Shown here in pieces: positions 1 to 8,213 of a DNA stretch of 64,000 nt (its first letter is position 1; every line of letters begins with the position of its first letter). Below the pieces are notes generated by a model. That model made no database searches, had not been told where the DNA came from, and worked only from the letters and a program-made list of their open reading frames with translations. A program made the position numbers and the translations under genes. The DNA comes from Sphingobacteriaceae bacterium. Its GTDB lineage: Bacteria > Bacteroidota > Bacteroidia > B-17B0 > Aurantibacillaceae. The stretch covers positions 248,001 to 312,000 of the forward strand of contig JADJLA010000003.1 of assembly GCA_016705695.1 (NCBI GenBank), written 5' to 3'.

Positions 1-637
1 ATGCTTTTGAAAGGGTTTGAAGGATCACCAAATTGGGATAGTTTAAAAGCTCAGGAATTAAACTTCTGTATTTGGCAAAGTTGATATAGGCTTCATCTAT
101 CACAACAATTCCTGAAAAATTATCTAGTACAGTTTTTATATCATTCCATTTTACACCATTACCGGTAGGGTTGTTTGGGCAGCAAAAGAAAATAAGTTTT
201 GTATTCTTATTGATCGCTTTTAAAATTCCATCAACGTTCAATTGAAAAGTTTCAGGCAATAGAGGTACTTTTAAAATATTCACGTCATTAATACCTGCCG
301 AAACTTCGTACATACCATAGGTTGGCGGACAAATGATCACATTATCTTTTCCGGGTTCGCAAAAAGCGCGGAATAAAATATCAATTGCCTCATCGCTTCC
401 GTTACCCAAAAAGATATTTTGAATTGGCAAGCCTTTGATCTTACTCAATTTATCTTTTACATCTAATTGCATTGGATCAGGATAGCGATTATAACTTTCC
501 TTTAAAGGTGAACCAAACGAATTTTCGTTGGCGTCTAAAAACACCCCTTCCTTACCTTTAAACTCATCACGCGCGGATGAATACTTTTTTAAGGTCTTGA
601 TGTTATTTCTAAGTATGTTGTCTAAATTAAATTCCAT
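1..637 (-). CDS. hisC: Histidinol-phosphate aminotransferase, partial (C-terminal part beyond the left edge)
   Basis: PLP-dependent class I/II aminotransferase that converts imidazole acetol-phosphate to histidinol-phosphate in cytoplasmic histidine synthesis. About 212 codons are visible. The N-terminus starts MEFNLDNILRNNI at an ATG at 635-637, and the motifs CCPNNPTGNG (substrate and PLP region) and VVIDEAYINF follow. The last visible residues are LSKA, whose Lys should form the PLP Schiff base, so the active-site lysine lies two codons from the window edge. The start lies 11 bp inside the hisD coding end, showing translational coupling within a hisG-hisD-hisC operon. The product assignment is secure from motifs and gene order; only the truncation limits it. 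Confidence 0.93.
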   Translation of the reverse strand, partial: MEFNLDNILRNNIKTLKKYSSARDEFKGKEGVFLDANENSFGSPLKESYNRYPDPMQLDVKDKLSKIKGLPIQNIFLGNGSDEAIDILFRAFCEPGKDNVIICPPTYGMYEVSAGINDVNILKVPLLPETFQLNVDGILKAINKNTKLIFFCCPNNPTGNGVKWNDIKTVLDNFSGIVVIDEAYINFAKYRSLIPELLNYPNLVILQTLSKA

Positions 638-1916
638 ATTGTTTTAAACGTATTGTTACTGCATTTTTGTGAGCGGTTAATCCCTCGGCCTCTGCCATAA
701 GTTCAATTGTGTTTCCAATGTTCTCTAATCCCTGTTTACTTAAGTGTTGAAAGGTAATTTTCTTTACAAAACTATCCAACGAAACTCCACTATAAGCTTT
801 GGCATATCCATTGGTTGGCAAGGTGTGATTTGTGCCTGAAGCATAATCTCCGGCGCTTTCGCAAGAGTAATTACCAAGGAAAACTGAACCTGCATTAACC
901 ACTTTTTCCGATAGCTCTTCATAGTTCTTACAAGCAATGATCAAGTGTTCGGGCGCGTATTCATTTAATAATTCCATTCCTTGTTCTAAAGAGTTCACCA
1001 AAATTGCTTTGCTGTTCTTTAATGCTTTTTGAGCGATAGCAGAACGATTTAATTGTTTTATTTGAATTTCGAGTTCAACTATTGTTTTATCAATAAGTGT
1101 TTGCGAGTTGCTTACTAAAAGTACCTGACTATCCTCTCCGTGTTCGGCTTGCGATAAAAGATCAGCAGCAATAAAACTTGGTTGAGCCGAATCGTCGGCA
1201 ATGATGGCAACTTCTGAAGGGCCCGCAGGCATATCAATAGCAATTCCTTCTTTATTTACCAATTGTTTGGCGCAGGTTACGAATTGGTTACCCGGCCCAA
1301 ATATTTTATAAACTTTAGGAATACTTTGCGTGCCGTAGGCCATAGCGCCAATGGCTTGCACGCCGCCGATCTTGAAAATAGTTGTTATGCCACACAGTTT
1401 GGCTGCAAATAAAATGGCAGCGTTTACTTTTCCTTCAGAATTGCAGGGCGTACACAAAATAATTTCTTTACAGCCTGCAATTATTGCAGGAACACCAAGC
1501 ATTAGAACAGTAGAGAATAAAGGAGCGGACCCACCGGGAATGTATAAGCCCACTTTTTCGATGCCAATGCTTTTTCTCCAGCATTTTACACCTGGCATGG
1601 TTTCAAGGAATTTTATTTCTTCCTTTTGCGACGTGTGAAATTTCTCAATGTTTGCTTTAGCTTGTGTAATAGCCGCTTTCAATTCATTGCTAATTTCATT
1701 TTCGGACGAATCAATTTCTTCTTCACTTACTCTAAATGAATTCAATGCTATTTTATCAAATTGCATCGTATATCTTTTCACGGCAGCATCACCATTCGAC
1801 CTGATATCATTAAGAATGGCAGAAACATTATTTTCTAATTCTTTGAGATCAATTGCAGGCCGTTTTAAAATGCTCTCCCAATTTTCTTTCGGAGGATTAT
1901 TTAATATTTCCATCAT
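627..1916 (-). CDS. hisD: Histidinol dehydrogenase
   Basis: Zinc- and NAD-dependent enzyme that oxidises L-histidinol to L-histidine in two steps. The 429-aa length is normal for the family. The family signature is clear at roughly residues 225-265 (IDMPAGPSEVAIIADD, then AEHGEDSQ, containing the zinc-ligand Gln-His pair). The conserved YIPGGSAPLFSTVLMLGVPA and FGPGNQFV segments lie upstream of it, and EHLII and NAGSVFLGNYS downstream. Two adjacent ATG codons compete as start. The first overlaps the hisG stop as ATGA and the second lies one codon inside. The end overlaps the hisC start by 11 bp. Expression should depend on the His-codon attenuator upstream of hisG. Confidence 0.97.
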   Translation of the reverse strand: MMEILNNPPKENWESILKRPAIDLKELENNVSAILNDIRSNGDAAVKRYTMQFDKIALNSFRVSEEEIDSSENEISNELKAAITQAKANIEKFHTSQKEEIKFLETMPGVKCWRKSIGIEKVGLYIPGGSAPLFSTVLMLGVPAIIAGCKEIILCTPCNSEGKVNAAILFAAKLCGITTIFKIGGVQAIGAMAYGTQSIPKVYKIFGPGNQFVTCAKQLVNKEGIAIDMPAGPSEVAIIADDSAQPSFIAADLLSQAEHGEDSQVLLVSNSQTLIDKTIVELEIQIKQLNRSAIAQKALKNSKAILVNSLEQGMELLNEYAPEHLIIACKNYEELSEKVVNAGSVFLGNYSCESAGDYASGTNHTLPTNGYAKAYSGVSLDSFVKKITFQHLSKQGLENIGNTIELMAEAEGLTAHKNAVTIRLKQYGI

Positions 1917-2767
1917 ACGATCATTTTTTCTATGGGTACAACCAAAATTCCTTGTGCGCCATTATCCTTTAACTTTTCAATGATATCCCAAAACTGGTCT
2001 TCCTTTACCACTGAATGAACGGAGCTCCATCCTTTTTCTTCTAAGGGCAAAATAGTTGGACTTTTCATCCCCGGTAAAATATCGCAAATCGCTTTTAATT
2101 TTTTGTTTGGCGCATTTAGTAATATGTATTTATTGCTTTTTGCACTACGCAAGGCTTTTATTCTGAAAAGTAATTTATTCAGTAGTTCTTTTTTGTCTTT
2201 GTTTAAGTTCTTGTTTGAAACCAAAACTGCTTCTGATCTTAATACAACTTCTACTTCCTTTAAGCCATTGCTTAAAAGCGTACTTCCTGAACTCACCAGA
2301 TCACAAATAGCATCGGCCAAACCAATTCCAGGAGCAATTTCAACACTGCCACTTATTTCGTGGATCTCTGCTTTTACTTTTTTCTTTTTTAAATAGTGCG
2401 ATAAAATAGAAGAGTAGGATGTGGCAATCCTTAATTTATTGAGGTCTTTTATCGAGTTAAATGTTTTATCTCTTGGAATTGCAATACTTAAACGGCATTT
2501 TCCAAAACCTAATTTTTCAACGGTCTTTACATTTTTGTTTTTTTCCAACAAAACGTTCTCGCCAACAATTCCAATGTCGGCCACGCCATCTTCCACGTAT
2601 TGTGGAATATCATCGTCTCTTAAAAAGAAAACTTCCAAGGGGAAATTAGCAGCTTCTGCTTTTAATTTATTAAGGCCGTTGCTTATGTCAATTCCGCAAT
2701 CTTTTAGTAAGCGAATTGACTCCTCGCTTAATCGTCCTGATTTTTGTATGGCTATTTTTAGTTTCAT
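1913..2767 (-). CDS. hisG: ATP phosphoribosyltransferase, long form
   Basis: First and committed enzyme of histidine synthesis: condenses ATP and PRPP to phosphoribosyl-ATP. The chosen start gives 284 aa beginning MKLKIAIQKSGRL, the typical N-terminus. An upstream in-frame codon would add 12 residues encoded in the attenuator U-tract region and is rejected. Length and the C-terminal tail (PTILPLEEKGWSSVHSVV, GAQGILVVPIEKMI) indicate the long HisG form. Its C-terminal ACT-like domain binds histidine for feedback inhibition, and it needs no HisZ partner. The PRPP loop region reads APGIGLADAICDLVSSGSTLLSNGL (shown split: APGIGLADAICDLV / SSGSTL). The ATGA overlap with hisD shows operon coupling. 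Confidence 0.97.
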   Translation of the reverse strand: MKLKIAIQKSGRLSEESIRLLKDCGIDISNGLNKLKAEAANFPLEVFFLRDDDIPQYVEDGVADIGIVGENVLLEKNKNVKTVEKLGFGKCRLSIAIPRDKTFNSIKDLNKLRIATSYSSILSHYLKKKKVKAEIHEISGSVEIAPGIGLADAICDLVSSGSTLLSNGLKEVEVVLRSEAVLVSNKNLNKDKKELLNKLLFRIKALRSAKSNKYILLNAPNKKLKAICDILPGMKSPTILPLEEKGWSSVHSVVKEDQFWDIIEKLKDNGAQGILVVPIEKMIV

Positions 2768-2785
2768 TTTGTATTTTGTTTGTAA

Positions 2786-2815
2786 TAAAAAAAGGCTTAC
2801 CAATTGGTAAGCCTT
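2786..2815 (-). terminator. his attenuator (intrinsic terminator in the hisG leader)
   Basis: On the minus strand AAGGCTTACC and GGTAAGCCTT form a 10-bp stem around a 4-nt loop (AATT), followed by a run of seven or eight T. It sits between the His-rich leader peptide and the hisG start. A competing antiterminator pairing is visible: GGTAGG inside leader codons 14-15 (2845-2850) can pair with CTTACC of the 5' terminator arm (2806-2811), using one G-U pair. A ribosome stalled on the His codons would leave GGTAGG free, while one at the leader stop codon would cover it. This is the expected logic of amino-acid attenuation. Confidence 0.9.
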
Positions 2816-2838
2816 CGCATATAGTTAATACACTATCA

Positions 2839-2889
2839 TTACGACCTACCGTTCAATAGAAAATAATGATGATGTAATTGATTTTTCAT
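2839..2889 (-). CDS. hisL: his operon leader peptide with three consecutive His codons
   Basis: A 16-codon ORF encodes MKNQLHHHYFLLNGRS. Codons 6-8 are CAT CAT CAT and the stop is 24 nt before the terminator stem. It is the control peptide of a transcription-attenuation system: low charged tRNA-His stalls the ribosome at codons 6-8 and favours the antiterminator. The start ATG (2887-2889) lies directly downstream of a Bacteroidota-type promoter, so the transcript may be leaderless or have only one or two bases before it. No Shine-Dalgarno sequence is visible, as usual in this phylum. The function is inferred from codon content, position and hairpins. Confidence 0.88.
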   Translation of the reverse strand: MKNQLHHHYFLLNGRS

Positions 2890-2893
2890 GGAG

Positions 2894-2924
2894 CAAATGT
2901 ACATGTTTTATTTAAACCCGCAAA
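2894..2924 (-). promoter_or_regulatory. Bacteroidota-type promoter of the his operon
   Basis: On the minus strand TTTG (2921-2924) is followed after exactly 19 bases by TACATTTG (2894-2901), matching the Bacteroidota primary-sigma consensus TTTG-N19-TAnnTTTG. The expected start of transcription, about 4 nt beyond the -7 box, falls within one or two bases of the leader-peptide ATG. Confidence 0.75.
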
Positions 2925-2927
2925 TTA

Positions 2928-3602
2928 TTATTCAGAAAGAAGCTTTTGAGCTACAGGCAATATGAGTTTTTCCCATTCGGCGTACTCTTTGGCGGATGGA
3001 TGTAGGCCATCAACAGCAACTAAATCGGTTCTGCCTTTCATTAGCTGGCTGATCTTAAAGATATCTAATATAACTATATCTCGTTTTTTTGCTTCGGCTT
3101 TTATAATGTCATTGAATCCTGAGATCCCCTTACTTATGTCTCTTCCTCCACCGAATAAGCTTCCTTGAGGAGTTACTCCAAAATCCGGGATGGTTATCAA
3201 TACGATCCTTTTCTTATCAATTTTTTTTGCGACGTGATCAATGATATAATTCAAATTAGAATGAAAATCTTCTTTAGTAACTTCTCTTACCCAATCATTC
3301 ACACCAATTAAAATGGTAGCAAAATTGCAATCCGATTTATCTAATTTTGGTAATTCAATATCAATTAAATTTTGAGTTGTATATCCGTTTTTTGAAGGGT
3401 TGAACAACAACTCTGTCTTTAAGCCTTTTTCATTAAGATGTTTTGTTAAGATGCTTGGCCACGATTCGGCCTCAGTTGCTCCTGTGCAAATGGTATAAGA
3501 ATCGACTAAAGGCACGTATTTAATAACCTCCTTAATTGGCATATTACTCTTATTAAAGGAGGTAAATAGAGCTATAACAGTGAAGCATATGAACTTATAC
3601 AT
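2928..3602 (-). CDS. SGNH/GDSL-type esterase, secreted or membrane-anchored
   Basis: A 224-aa protein of the SGNH hydrolase (lysophospholipase L1-like) superfamily, acting on ester bonds; the natural substrate cannot be told. Block I reads VDSYT with Val replacing the usual first Gly and Ser35 as candidate nucleophile. Block III is GVND at about residue 107, and block V is DGLHPS near the C-terminus with Asp and His completing the triad. The N-terminus (MYKFICFTVIALFTSF) is a hydrophobic signal or anchor segment. The chosen start removes 35 in-frame upstream residues that overlap the divergent gene. It is divergent from the T9SS gene and in line with the his operon, whose promoter overlaps its final codons. 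Confidence 0.85.
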   Translation of the reverse strand: MYKFICFTVIALFTSFNKSNMPIKEVIKYVPLVDSYTICTGATEAESWPSILTKHLNEKGLKTELLFNPSKNGYTTQNLIDIELPKLDKSDCNFATILIGVNDWVREVTKEDFHSNLNYIIDHVAKKIDKKRIVLITIPDFGVTPQGSLFGGGRDISKGISGFNDIIKAEAKKRDIVILDIFKISQLMKGRTDLVAVDGLHPSAKEYAEWEKLILPVAQKLLSE

Positions 3603-3693
3603 AGTAACAAAGTAAGGTATTTGAAATGTTAATTCCCTGCAAGTGAAGTTTTTTTTCTCTATTTTTAATTTTACTAAACTTAAAAATATCCCT

Positions 3694-5373
3694 ATGAGAA
3701 GAAACATTTACTTAATTACAATTTTTACGATGTTCGTGCTTACCAATAAAGCGCAAACAGCGTTTTGGACTGAAAATTTTGGAACTAATCCTGTTTGTGC
3801 TAATGTTCTTGCATCGGCTTATACAAGTACTAATGGTGCGTGGACAACTAGCTTAACAGGTACAAATCAAACTTTTCCTAACATTTGGTATGTAAGCGCG
3901 ACGGAGGCCGGAATGGGGGTAGGAAACTGTGGCGATGGTTGCACAAGTAATCCAACATTAATAAATCGTACTTTGCATATTTCAACTAATGTAGGAGATC
4001 TTGGTGCTGCATATTTAGCGGGAATAGGTTTCAACTCCGACATAAGGGCGCAATCACCAACTATTAACTGTAGTGGTAAGAGCGGTATAGTTTTAAATTT
4101 TAATTATATCATGTGGGGCGTAGTTAATCAAGATTATTGCCAGATAATGTATTCCGCAGATAATGGCGTAACATGGTCTAATTTAGGTATACCCCCTCAA
4201 ACACCTACTGTTTCTTGCACTGGTCAAGGGTTATGGACAGCACACACTGTAGCATTGCCTATTAGCGCAAACAATAATGCTACAGTAAAAGTTGGTTTCC
4301 GTTGGCAGAACATAAATGCTACCGGTGCAGATCCCTCGGTAGCGGTTGATGATGTTGTATTAACATACAGTGCCGCGGTTGCACCATCGTTAACGCCAAC
4401 TTTTTCTTTGCAAGCAACTATTTGCAGAGGTGATTCAACGCAAGTTACTGCAAGCACAGGAACAAACGTGGCAAGTGGCTATACATGGAGCGCTGTTCCG
4501 GCAGGCCCAATTTTTTCGGCACCAAATGCTTCGGTAACTTATATTAAATTTAATACAGCTACAAATTACACGATCACTTTAACTGCTACTTCAGGAACAA
4601 TGATCGGTTCAACTAGCCACACGATCACTGTTAATCCAACTCCAACAGTTTCGGCGTTCTCATCAACTAACGTAATTTGCAATGGTAATTCGGCAGTGCT
4701 TACTGGTTCGGGCGCTATAAATTATACATGGACCCCCGGAAACATGACGGGAAGTCCTGTTACGGTTTCTCCAACAGTAACAACCTTGTATCAAATTGTA
4801 GGAACAAATTCGTTTGGATGTAAAGGATATGGTTCTATTAATATCACTGTTATTCCAAAACCAACTATCGGAATAAGTTCAAGTACTATGAATGTGTGTA
4901 TTGGATCTTCTGCAACAATAACTGCAACAGGGGCTTCAACCTATTCGTGGGCTCCAAACAGTTCATCGTTGGCAATATTAGTTGTTTCTCCAAGTGTTAA
5001 TACAACTTATACCGTTGTTGGAACATCATCGGCGGGTTGTACAAATACAAATACAATAACTATCACAACATCTTCATGTAGTGGAGGAGGAACCGGTTTA
5101 AATTCTTATATAAATAATGAATTGCTGTATAGTGTATTCCCAAATCCGCTTAAAGATAAAATGATCATTAAAGTAGGCGATGCGAATATGAGCAATGTAA
5201 AAGTTGAATTGTTTGATGTAGTTGGTAAAAAACTATTCGAGCAAAACTTAAATAGCTTAGCTGCCGGAACTGAGCAAAGTATTCAAGTAAGCAGTTTACC
5301 AAAAGGTGTTTTTATTTTACAAATGAATGTGGATGGTAAAGCTCAAAAAGCAATGCGACTCGTAAAAGAATAA
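3694..5373 (+). CDS. Secreted T9SS cargo protein with Ig-like/PKD-type repeats and type A sorting domain
   Basis: 559 aa from MRRNIYLITIFTMFVLTNKAQ, a Sec signal peptide ending KAQ. An in-frame start 17 codons upstream lacks signal character. The N-terminal third has a MAM/jelly-roll-like adhesion look (AFWTENFG, DNGVTWSNLG, VAVDDV). Several Ser/Thr-rich beta-sandwich repeats of the ICNGNSAVLTGSGAINYTW type follow, starting at about residue 250. The last 75 or so residues are a T9SS type A sorting domain (VFPNPLKDKM, VELFDVVGKKLF, LPKGVFILQM, final RLVKE). It is expected to be exported to the cell surface or medium with removal of this domain; the ligand is unknown. Confidence 0.85.
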   Translation: MRRNIYLITIFTMFVLTNKAQTAFWTENFGTNPVCANVLASAYTSTNGAWTTSLTGTNQTFPNIWYVSATEAGMGVGNCGDGCTSNPTLINRTLHISTNVGDLGAAYLAGIGFNSDIRAQSPTINCSGKSGIVLNFNYIMWGVVNQDYCQIMYSADNGVTWSNLGIPPQTPTVSCTGQGLWTAHTVALPISANNNATVKVGFRWQNINATGADPSVAVDDVVLTYSAAVAPSLTPTFSLQATICRGDSTQVTASTGTNVASGYTWSAVPAGPIFSAPNASVTYIKFNTATNYTITLTATSGTMIGSTSHTITVNPTPTVSAFSSTNVICNGNSAVLTGSGAINYTWTPGNMTGSPVTVSPTVTTLYQIVGTNSFGCKGYGSINITVIPKPTIGISSSTMNVCIGSSATITATGASTYSWAPNSSSLAILVVSPSVNTTYTVVGTSSAGCTNTNTITITTSSCSGGGTGLNSYINNELLYSVFPNPLKDKMIIKVGDANMSNVKVELFDVVGKKLFEQNLNSLAAGTEQSIQVSSLPKGVFILQMNVDGKAQKAMRLVKE

Positions 5374-5387
5374 GAAAACAAGAAATT

Positions 5388-5420
5388 AAAAGGCTCTCAA
5401 GATATTGAGAGCCTTTTTTG
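5388..5420. terminator. Bidirectional intrinsic terminator between convergent genes
   Basis: AAGGCTCTCAA (5390-5400) and TTGAGAGCCTT (5405-5415) form an 11-bp stem with a 4-nt loop. A T-run follows on the plus strand, and an A-rich flank gives a weaker T-run on the minus strand. It serves the T9SS gene ending at 5373 and the hom gene ending at 5423. Confidence 0.88.
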
Positions 5421-5422
5421 TT

Positions 5423-6667
5423 TTAATTCAATATCAATTTTTTTGCAACACTCTCTTTTGGTTTAGAAACAGCACTAATATCTTCGCCAACTACCCCAAT
5501 AAATAACTTGTTTTTAATAAGATATGCTTTATTCTTTATGATATCATTAAGGTCAATTGTTCCGATCACATAATGGTATTCGCCACCGGTGTATTGCTCA
5601 GAAATATTTTGGAATTCGAACTTTTTAAGATCTTCTTCTTTGTTATAACGTAAATACACTTTTAATAAGGCGTTATTACTGAATTTAATATCCGGACTTT
5701 GCTTTTGTTTTTTGTATTCGTATTTATAACCATAGCTCAAAGCTGAGATATCTGATAATACCGCTGCGCCTGTTGGATTTCCGCCGGCACCGCGGCCTTT
5801 GAGGAATTGCTCACCTGAAAATTCACCATCCACAATAACACCGTTAAATTCGTTATCTACACTATACAAATGATTCGATACGGGTACGAACTTTGGAAGT
5901 ACAAAAATACTGATCTCGTTTTGCGTTAATCTTTTCACCGTTGGAACTAGTTTTATTTTGTAACCTTTTTCGCTGGCGTAATTAATATCGTGCGGGCTTA
6001 AAGTAGTGATGCCTATGTTCAATACATCTTCTGGTTTTGCAATTACACCAAACGCATGCAAGGCTAAAATAATAGCTTTGAATTTAGCATCAAATCCTTC
6101 TACATCATTAGTTGGATCGCTCTCAGCAAACCCTTTTTCCTGGGCCTGCTTTAAAGCTTCTTCGTATGATAGTTTTTCGGCAATGGTTTTTGTAAGAATG
6201 TAATTGGTTGTGCCGTTAAAGATGCCACTCAATTTTTCTATTTGCTCATTGTCAAAATATTCTTCTAATGTTCTGATGATAGGAATACTTCCACAACTCG
6301 AAGCTTCATACAATAAAGAAACATTATGCTCATGTTGAAGATTATAAAGTTCTTGTAAGTGCGAGGCAACCATTTTTTTATTGGCAGTAACTACGTGCTT
6401 GCCTTTGCTTAAGGCATAGCTAACAATTTTAAATGCTTCGTCGGCATCGTCGATCAATTCAACAATAAGATCAATTTCCGGATTATCCAGGATCTCCTGT
6501 TTGTCAAATGTAAAAACGCTCGACTCAAGTGGTCTTTGTTTTTCTCTATTCTTTACCGCAATTTTTACGATATTGGCCTTAAAACCCTTGCTGTTGTTAA
6601 GTACATGGTACAAACCCTGGCCAACACAGCCAAAGCCAAACAATCCTATATTTATTTTTTTTGCCAT
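5423..6667 (-). CDS. hom: Homoserine dehydrogenase
   Basis: NAD(P)H-dependent reduction of aspartate semialdehyde to homoserine, the branch point to methionine, threonine and isoleucine. In the 414-aa protein GFGCVG at residues 11-16 is the Rossmann dinucleotide loop. VVTANKKMV near residue 95 carries the catalytic-region lysine. The homoserine-binding block reads SGIFNGTTNYILT, with GYAESDPTNDVEGFDAKFK-like residues after it (here AESDPTNDVEGFDAKFK). GRGAGGNPTGAAVLSDI completes the core. The C-terminal 90 residues are divergent and may be a small regulatory domain. It lies 11 bp downstream of metX in the same operon, so it is probably under control of the SAM riboswitch and the Cys-rich leader. 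Confidence 0.95.
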   Translation of the reverse strand: MAKKINIGLFGFGCVGQGLYHVLNNSKGFKANIVKIAVKNREKQRPLESSVFTFDKQEILDNPEIDLIVELIDDADEAFKIVSYALSKGKHVVTANKKMVASHLQELYNLQHEHNVSLLYEASSCGSIPIIRTLEEYFDNEQIEKLSGIFNGTTNYILTKTIAEKLSYEEALKQAQEKGFAESDPTNDVEGFDAKFKAIILALHAFGVIAKPEDVLNIGITTLSPHDINYASEKGYKIKLVPTVKRLTQNEISIFVLPKFVPVSNHLYSVDNEFNGVIVDGEFSGEQFLKGRGAGGNPTGAAVLSDISALSYGYKYEYKKQKQSPDIKFSNNALLKVYLRYNKEEDLKKFEFQNISEQYTGGEYHYVIGTIDLNDIIKNKAYLIKNKLFIGVVGEDISAVSKPKESVAKKLILN

Positions 6668-6678
6668 AATTTTTGTTT

Positions 6679-7737
6679 TTACAGAACGCCTAAAGGGTTC
6701 TTAGTTAGTAATGTATTCTTTTTAGAGTTATAAAATTGATTGATGATCGCGCAAAGTTTTTCGGTTTCAATTAAAAAGCCATCATGTCCGTAAAACGAAT
6801 CAATGAGCTGAAATGAACTATTAGAAATGTTTTTCGCTAGGAATTCTTGTTCATGTGGAGGAAACAAAAGATCGCTGCTGATACCAACTACTAACGTTTT
6901 TGCTTTTAATTTGTCAAGCGCTTTTTCAATAGAAACTTTTCCTCTTCCAACATTGTGAGAATCCATAGCATTTGCTAATGTTACATAAGAATACGCATTA
7001 AAACGATTCACTAATTTTTTGCCTTGATAACGTTGGTAAGAAGACGAATTGAAATCATTTATTTTCTCGTCGTGTTTTTCTTTTTGCGTTTCGTTATAGG
7101 TTTGATGATTTCTATAACTCAATAAAGCAATACTGCGCGCTGCGGCTAGTCCTTTTTGTCCACCATCAGGTGTGTTTGAATAGTAGGTTCTATCAGCTTT
7201 AATAGCCAAGCGCTGACTTTCATTAAAGGCAATTCCCCATGGAGAATGTTTTGCATTTGTAGCAACGATGATAGTGTTCTCAAACAATTCAGGATGTTTG
7301 ATGTTCCATTCAATAGCTTGCTGAGCGCCTTGCGACCCACCAATTACTGTATGGATCTTTTCAATTCCTAAATGTTCGCGCAAAATATCGTGCGCTGCAA
7401 CCATATCGCGAATTGTTACCGTTGGAAACAAACTGAACAAAGGTTGGTTTGAATATTTGTTTACGGTTAACGGCCCGGTAGTTCCATAACAAGACCCAAG
7501 ATTATTTGCACAGACAATAAAGTGGTCTTTTGGATTGAACAGATCGTTCTCTCCAAAAAGTCCGGGCCACCATTCAAACACATTACTATTAGCAGTAAGT
7601 GCATGGCAAACCCAAATAACATTATTTTTTTTAGCATTTAATTTTCCATAGGTATGGTAGGCAATTTCCAAGTTTGGTAATTGTCCGCCATTTTCTAAAG
7701 CAAAAGGATAGGGGTAATGATAGGTTAAGTGTTGCAT
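6679..7737 (-). CDS. metX: Homoserine O-acetyltransferase (MetX-type alpha/beta hydrolase)
   Basis: Activates homoserine by acyl transfer, normally from acetyl-CoA, for sulfur incorporation toward methionine. The 352-aa protein has the MetX alpha/beta-hydrolase layout. VCHALTANSNVFEWWPGLFG and NNLGSCYGTTGP are typical N-terminal blocks. The nucleophile elbow is GGSQGAQQ with Ser135, and DSFYGHDGF carries His318. The elbow departs from the more common GGSMGGMQ. Acetyl and succinyl donors cannot be separated with certainty from sequence alone; the acetyl donor is the default for this family. It is co-directional with the upstream 74-aa gene (6 bp gap) and downstream hom (11 bp gap). Confidence 0.93.
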   Translation of the reverse strand: MQHLTYHYPYPFALENGGQLPNLEIAYHTYGKLNAKKNNVIWVCHALTANSNVFEWWPGLFGENDLFNPKDHFIVCANNLGSCYGTTGPLTVNKYSNQPLFSLFPTVTIRDMVAAHDILREHLGIEKIHTVIGGSQGAQQAIEWNIKHPELFENTIIVATNAKHSPWGIAFNESQRLAIKADRTYYSNTPDGGQKGLAAARSIALLSYRNHQTYNETQKEKHDEKINDFNSSSYQRYQGKKLVNRFNAYSYVTLANAMDSHNVGRGKVSIEKALDKLKAKTLVVGISSDLLFPPHEQEFLAKNISNSSFQLIDSFYGHDGFLIETEKLCAIINQFYNSKKNTLLTKNPLGVL

Positions 7738-7743
7738 GGTCTC

Positions 7744-7968
7744 TTAGTTTTTGCTTATGAATAATGTATGAATTAATTGTTGCTTTTCATCTGCTTTCAA
7801 AAGATTGATAGGGTCTATTATTCTTCTGCGAGTTTGTTTGCTGATATAATAGGGTAGATGTCCGCCTTTAATTAGTGTAGCTGTAGAAGCTTCAAATTGT
7901 AATGCTGTTTTAAAGTCTTCTGACTCTAAAAGATTATATGTATTTATTTTTGTTGTATTATTTTTCAT
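7744..7968 (-). CDS. Uncharacterised 74-aa protein between the SAM-riboswitch leader and metX
   Basis: A small soluble protein with no signal peptide, membrane segment or cysteine. The C-terminal half is basic and ordered (YYISKQTRRRIIDPINLL). I do not recognise a family. ATG start at 7966-7968; it is followed 6 bp later by metX and preceded by the Cys-rich leader peptide. This is the position of a first structural gene of the operon. Position suggests a role tied to homoserine or sulfur metabolism, perhaps as a small regulator or enzyme partner, but nothing in the residues proves this. Its codon use and spacing look like a real gene rather than a chance ORF. Confidence 0.7.
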   Translation of the reverse strand: MKNNTTKINTYNLLESEDFKTALQFEASTATLIKGGHLPYYISKQTRRRIIDPINLLKADEKQQLIHTLFISKN

Positions 7969-8081
7969 TGTTTTAATTTTTTGCGTCTAGTATTAGACAA
8001 TTAATAAAATTAGGATGATCCCGATCAAATAATGATCGCCGCAAAAGCGGTAGTAAGTTTAAACTGTAAGTAAATTAGAGT

Positions 8082-8204
8082 TTAACACATACAACAACAA
8101 CAGCACCACATGCGCATGTTATTTGAGGATGTAAACAATGAATTGAACTGAGCTAACCCTGATGAGCTTGTTCTTTGGATGATGTTTTGATTCTGTGTGT
8201 TCAT
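8082..8204 (-). CDS. Leader peptide ending in W-C5-M-C, downstream of the SAM riboswitch
   Basis: A 40-codon ORF begins ATG at 8202-8204, about 10 nt after the riboswitch. It ends MRMWCCCCCMC: one TGC and four TGT codons, then ATG TGT TAA. An internal ATG at 8115-8117 would give just the 11-residue Cys/Met tail. Such a run of one amino acid whose supply matters to the operon is typical of ribosome-stalling control peptides. Cysteine or Met-tRNA limitation could slow the ribosome at codons 34-40. A hairpin (8059-8065 with 8079-8085) includes the last Cys codon and the stop, and further hairpins follow at 8039-8050 and 8022-8038. The sensing role is inferred; the reading frame and codon run are seen. 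Confidence 0.7.
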   Translation of the reverse strand: MNTQNQNIIQRTSSSGLAQFNSLFTSSNNMRMWCCCCCMC

Positions 8205-8213
8205 TTTTTCTTT

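Noticed and set aside
1351..1983. Plus-strand ORFs antisense to hisD
   Set aside because: No start context or domain; codon pattern is the complement of hisD.
4640..5080. Internal repeats in T9SS proteins as CRISPR-like or tandem DNA repeats
   Set aside because: They are protein-level Ig-like repeats with diverged DNA, without regular spacers.
7983..8050. Hairpins after the poly-Cys peptide as a rho-independent terminator
   Set aside because: Stems at 8039-8050 and 8022-8038 lack an adjacent T-run on the minus strand; termination attenuation cannot be claimed.
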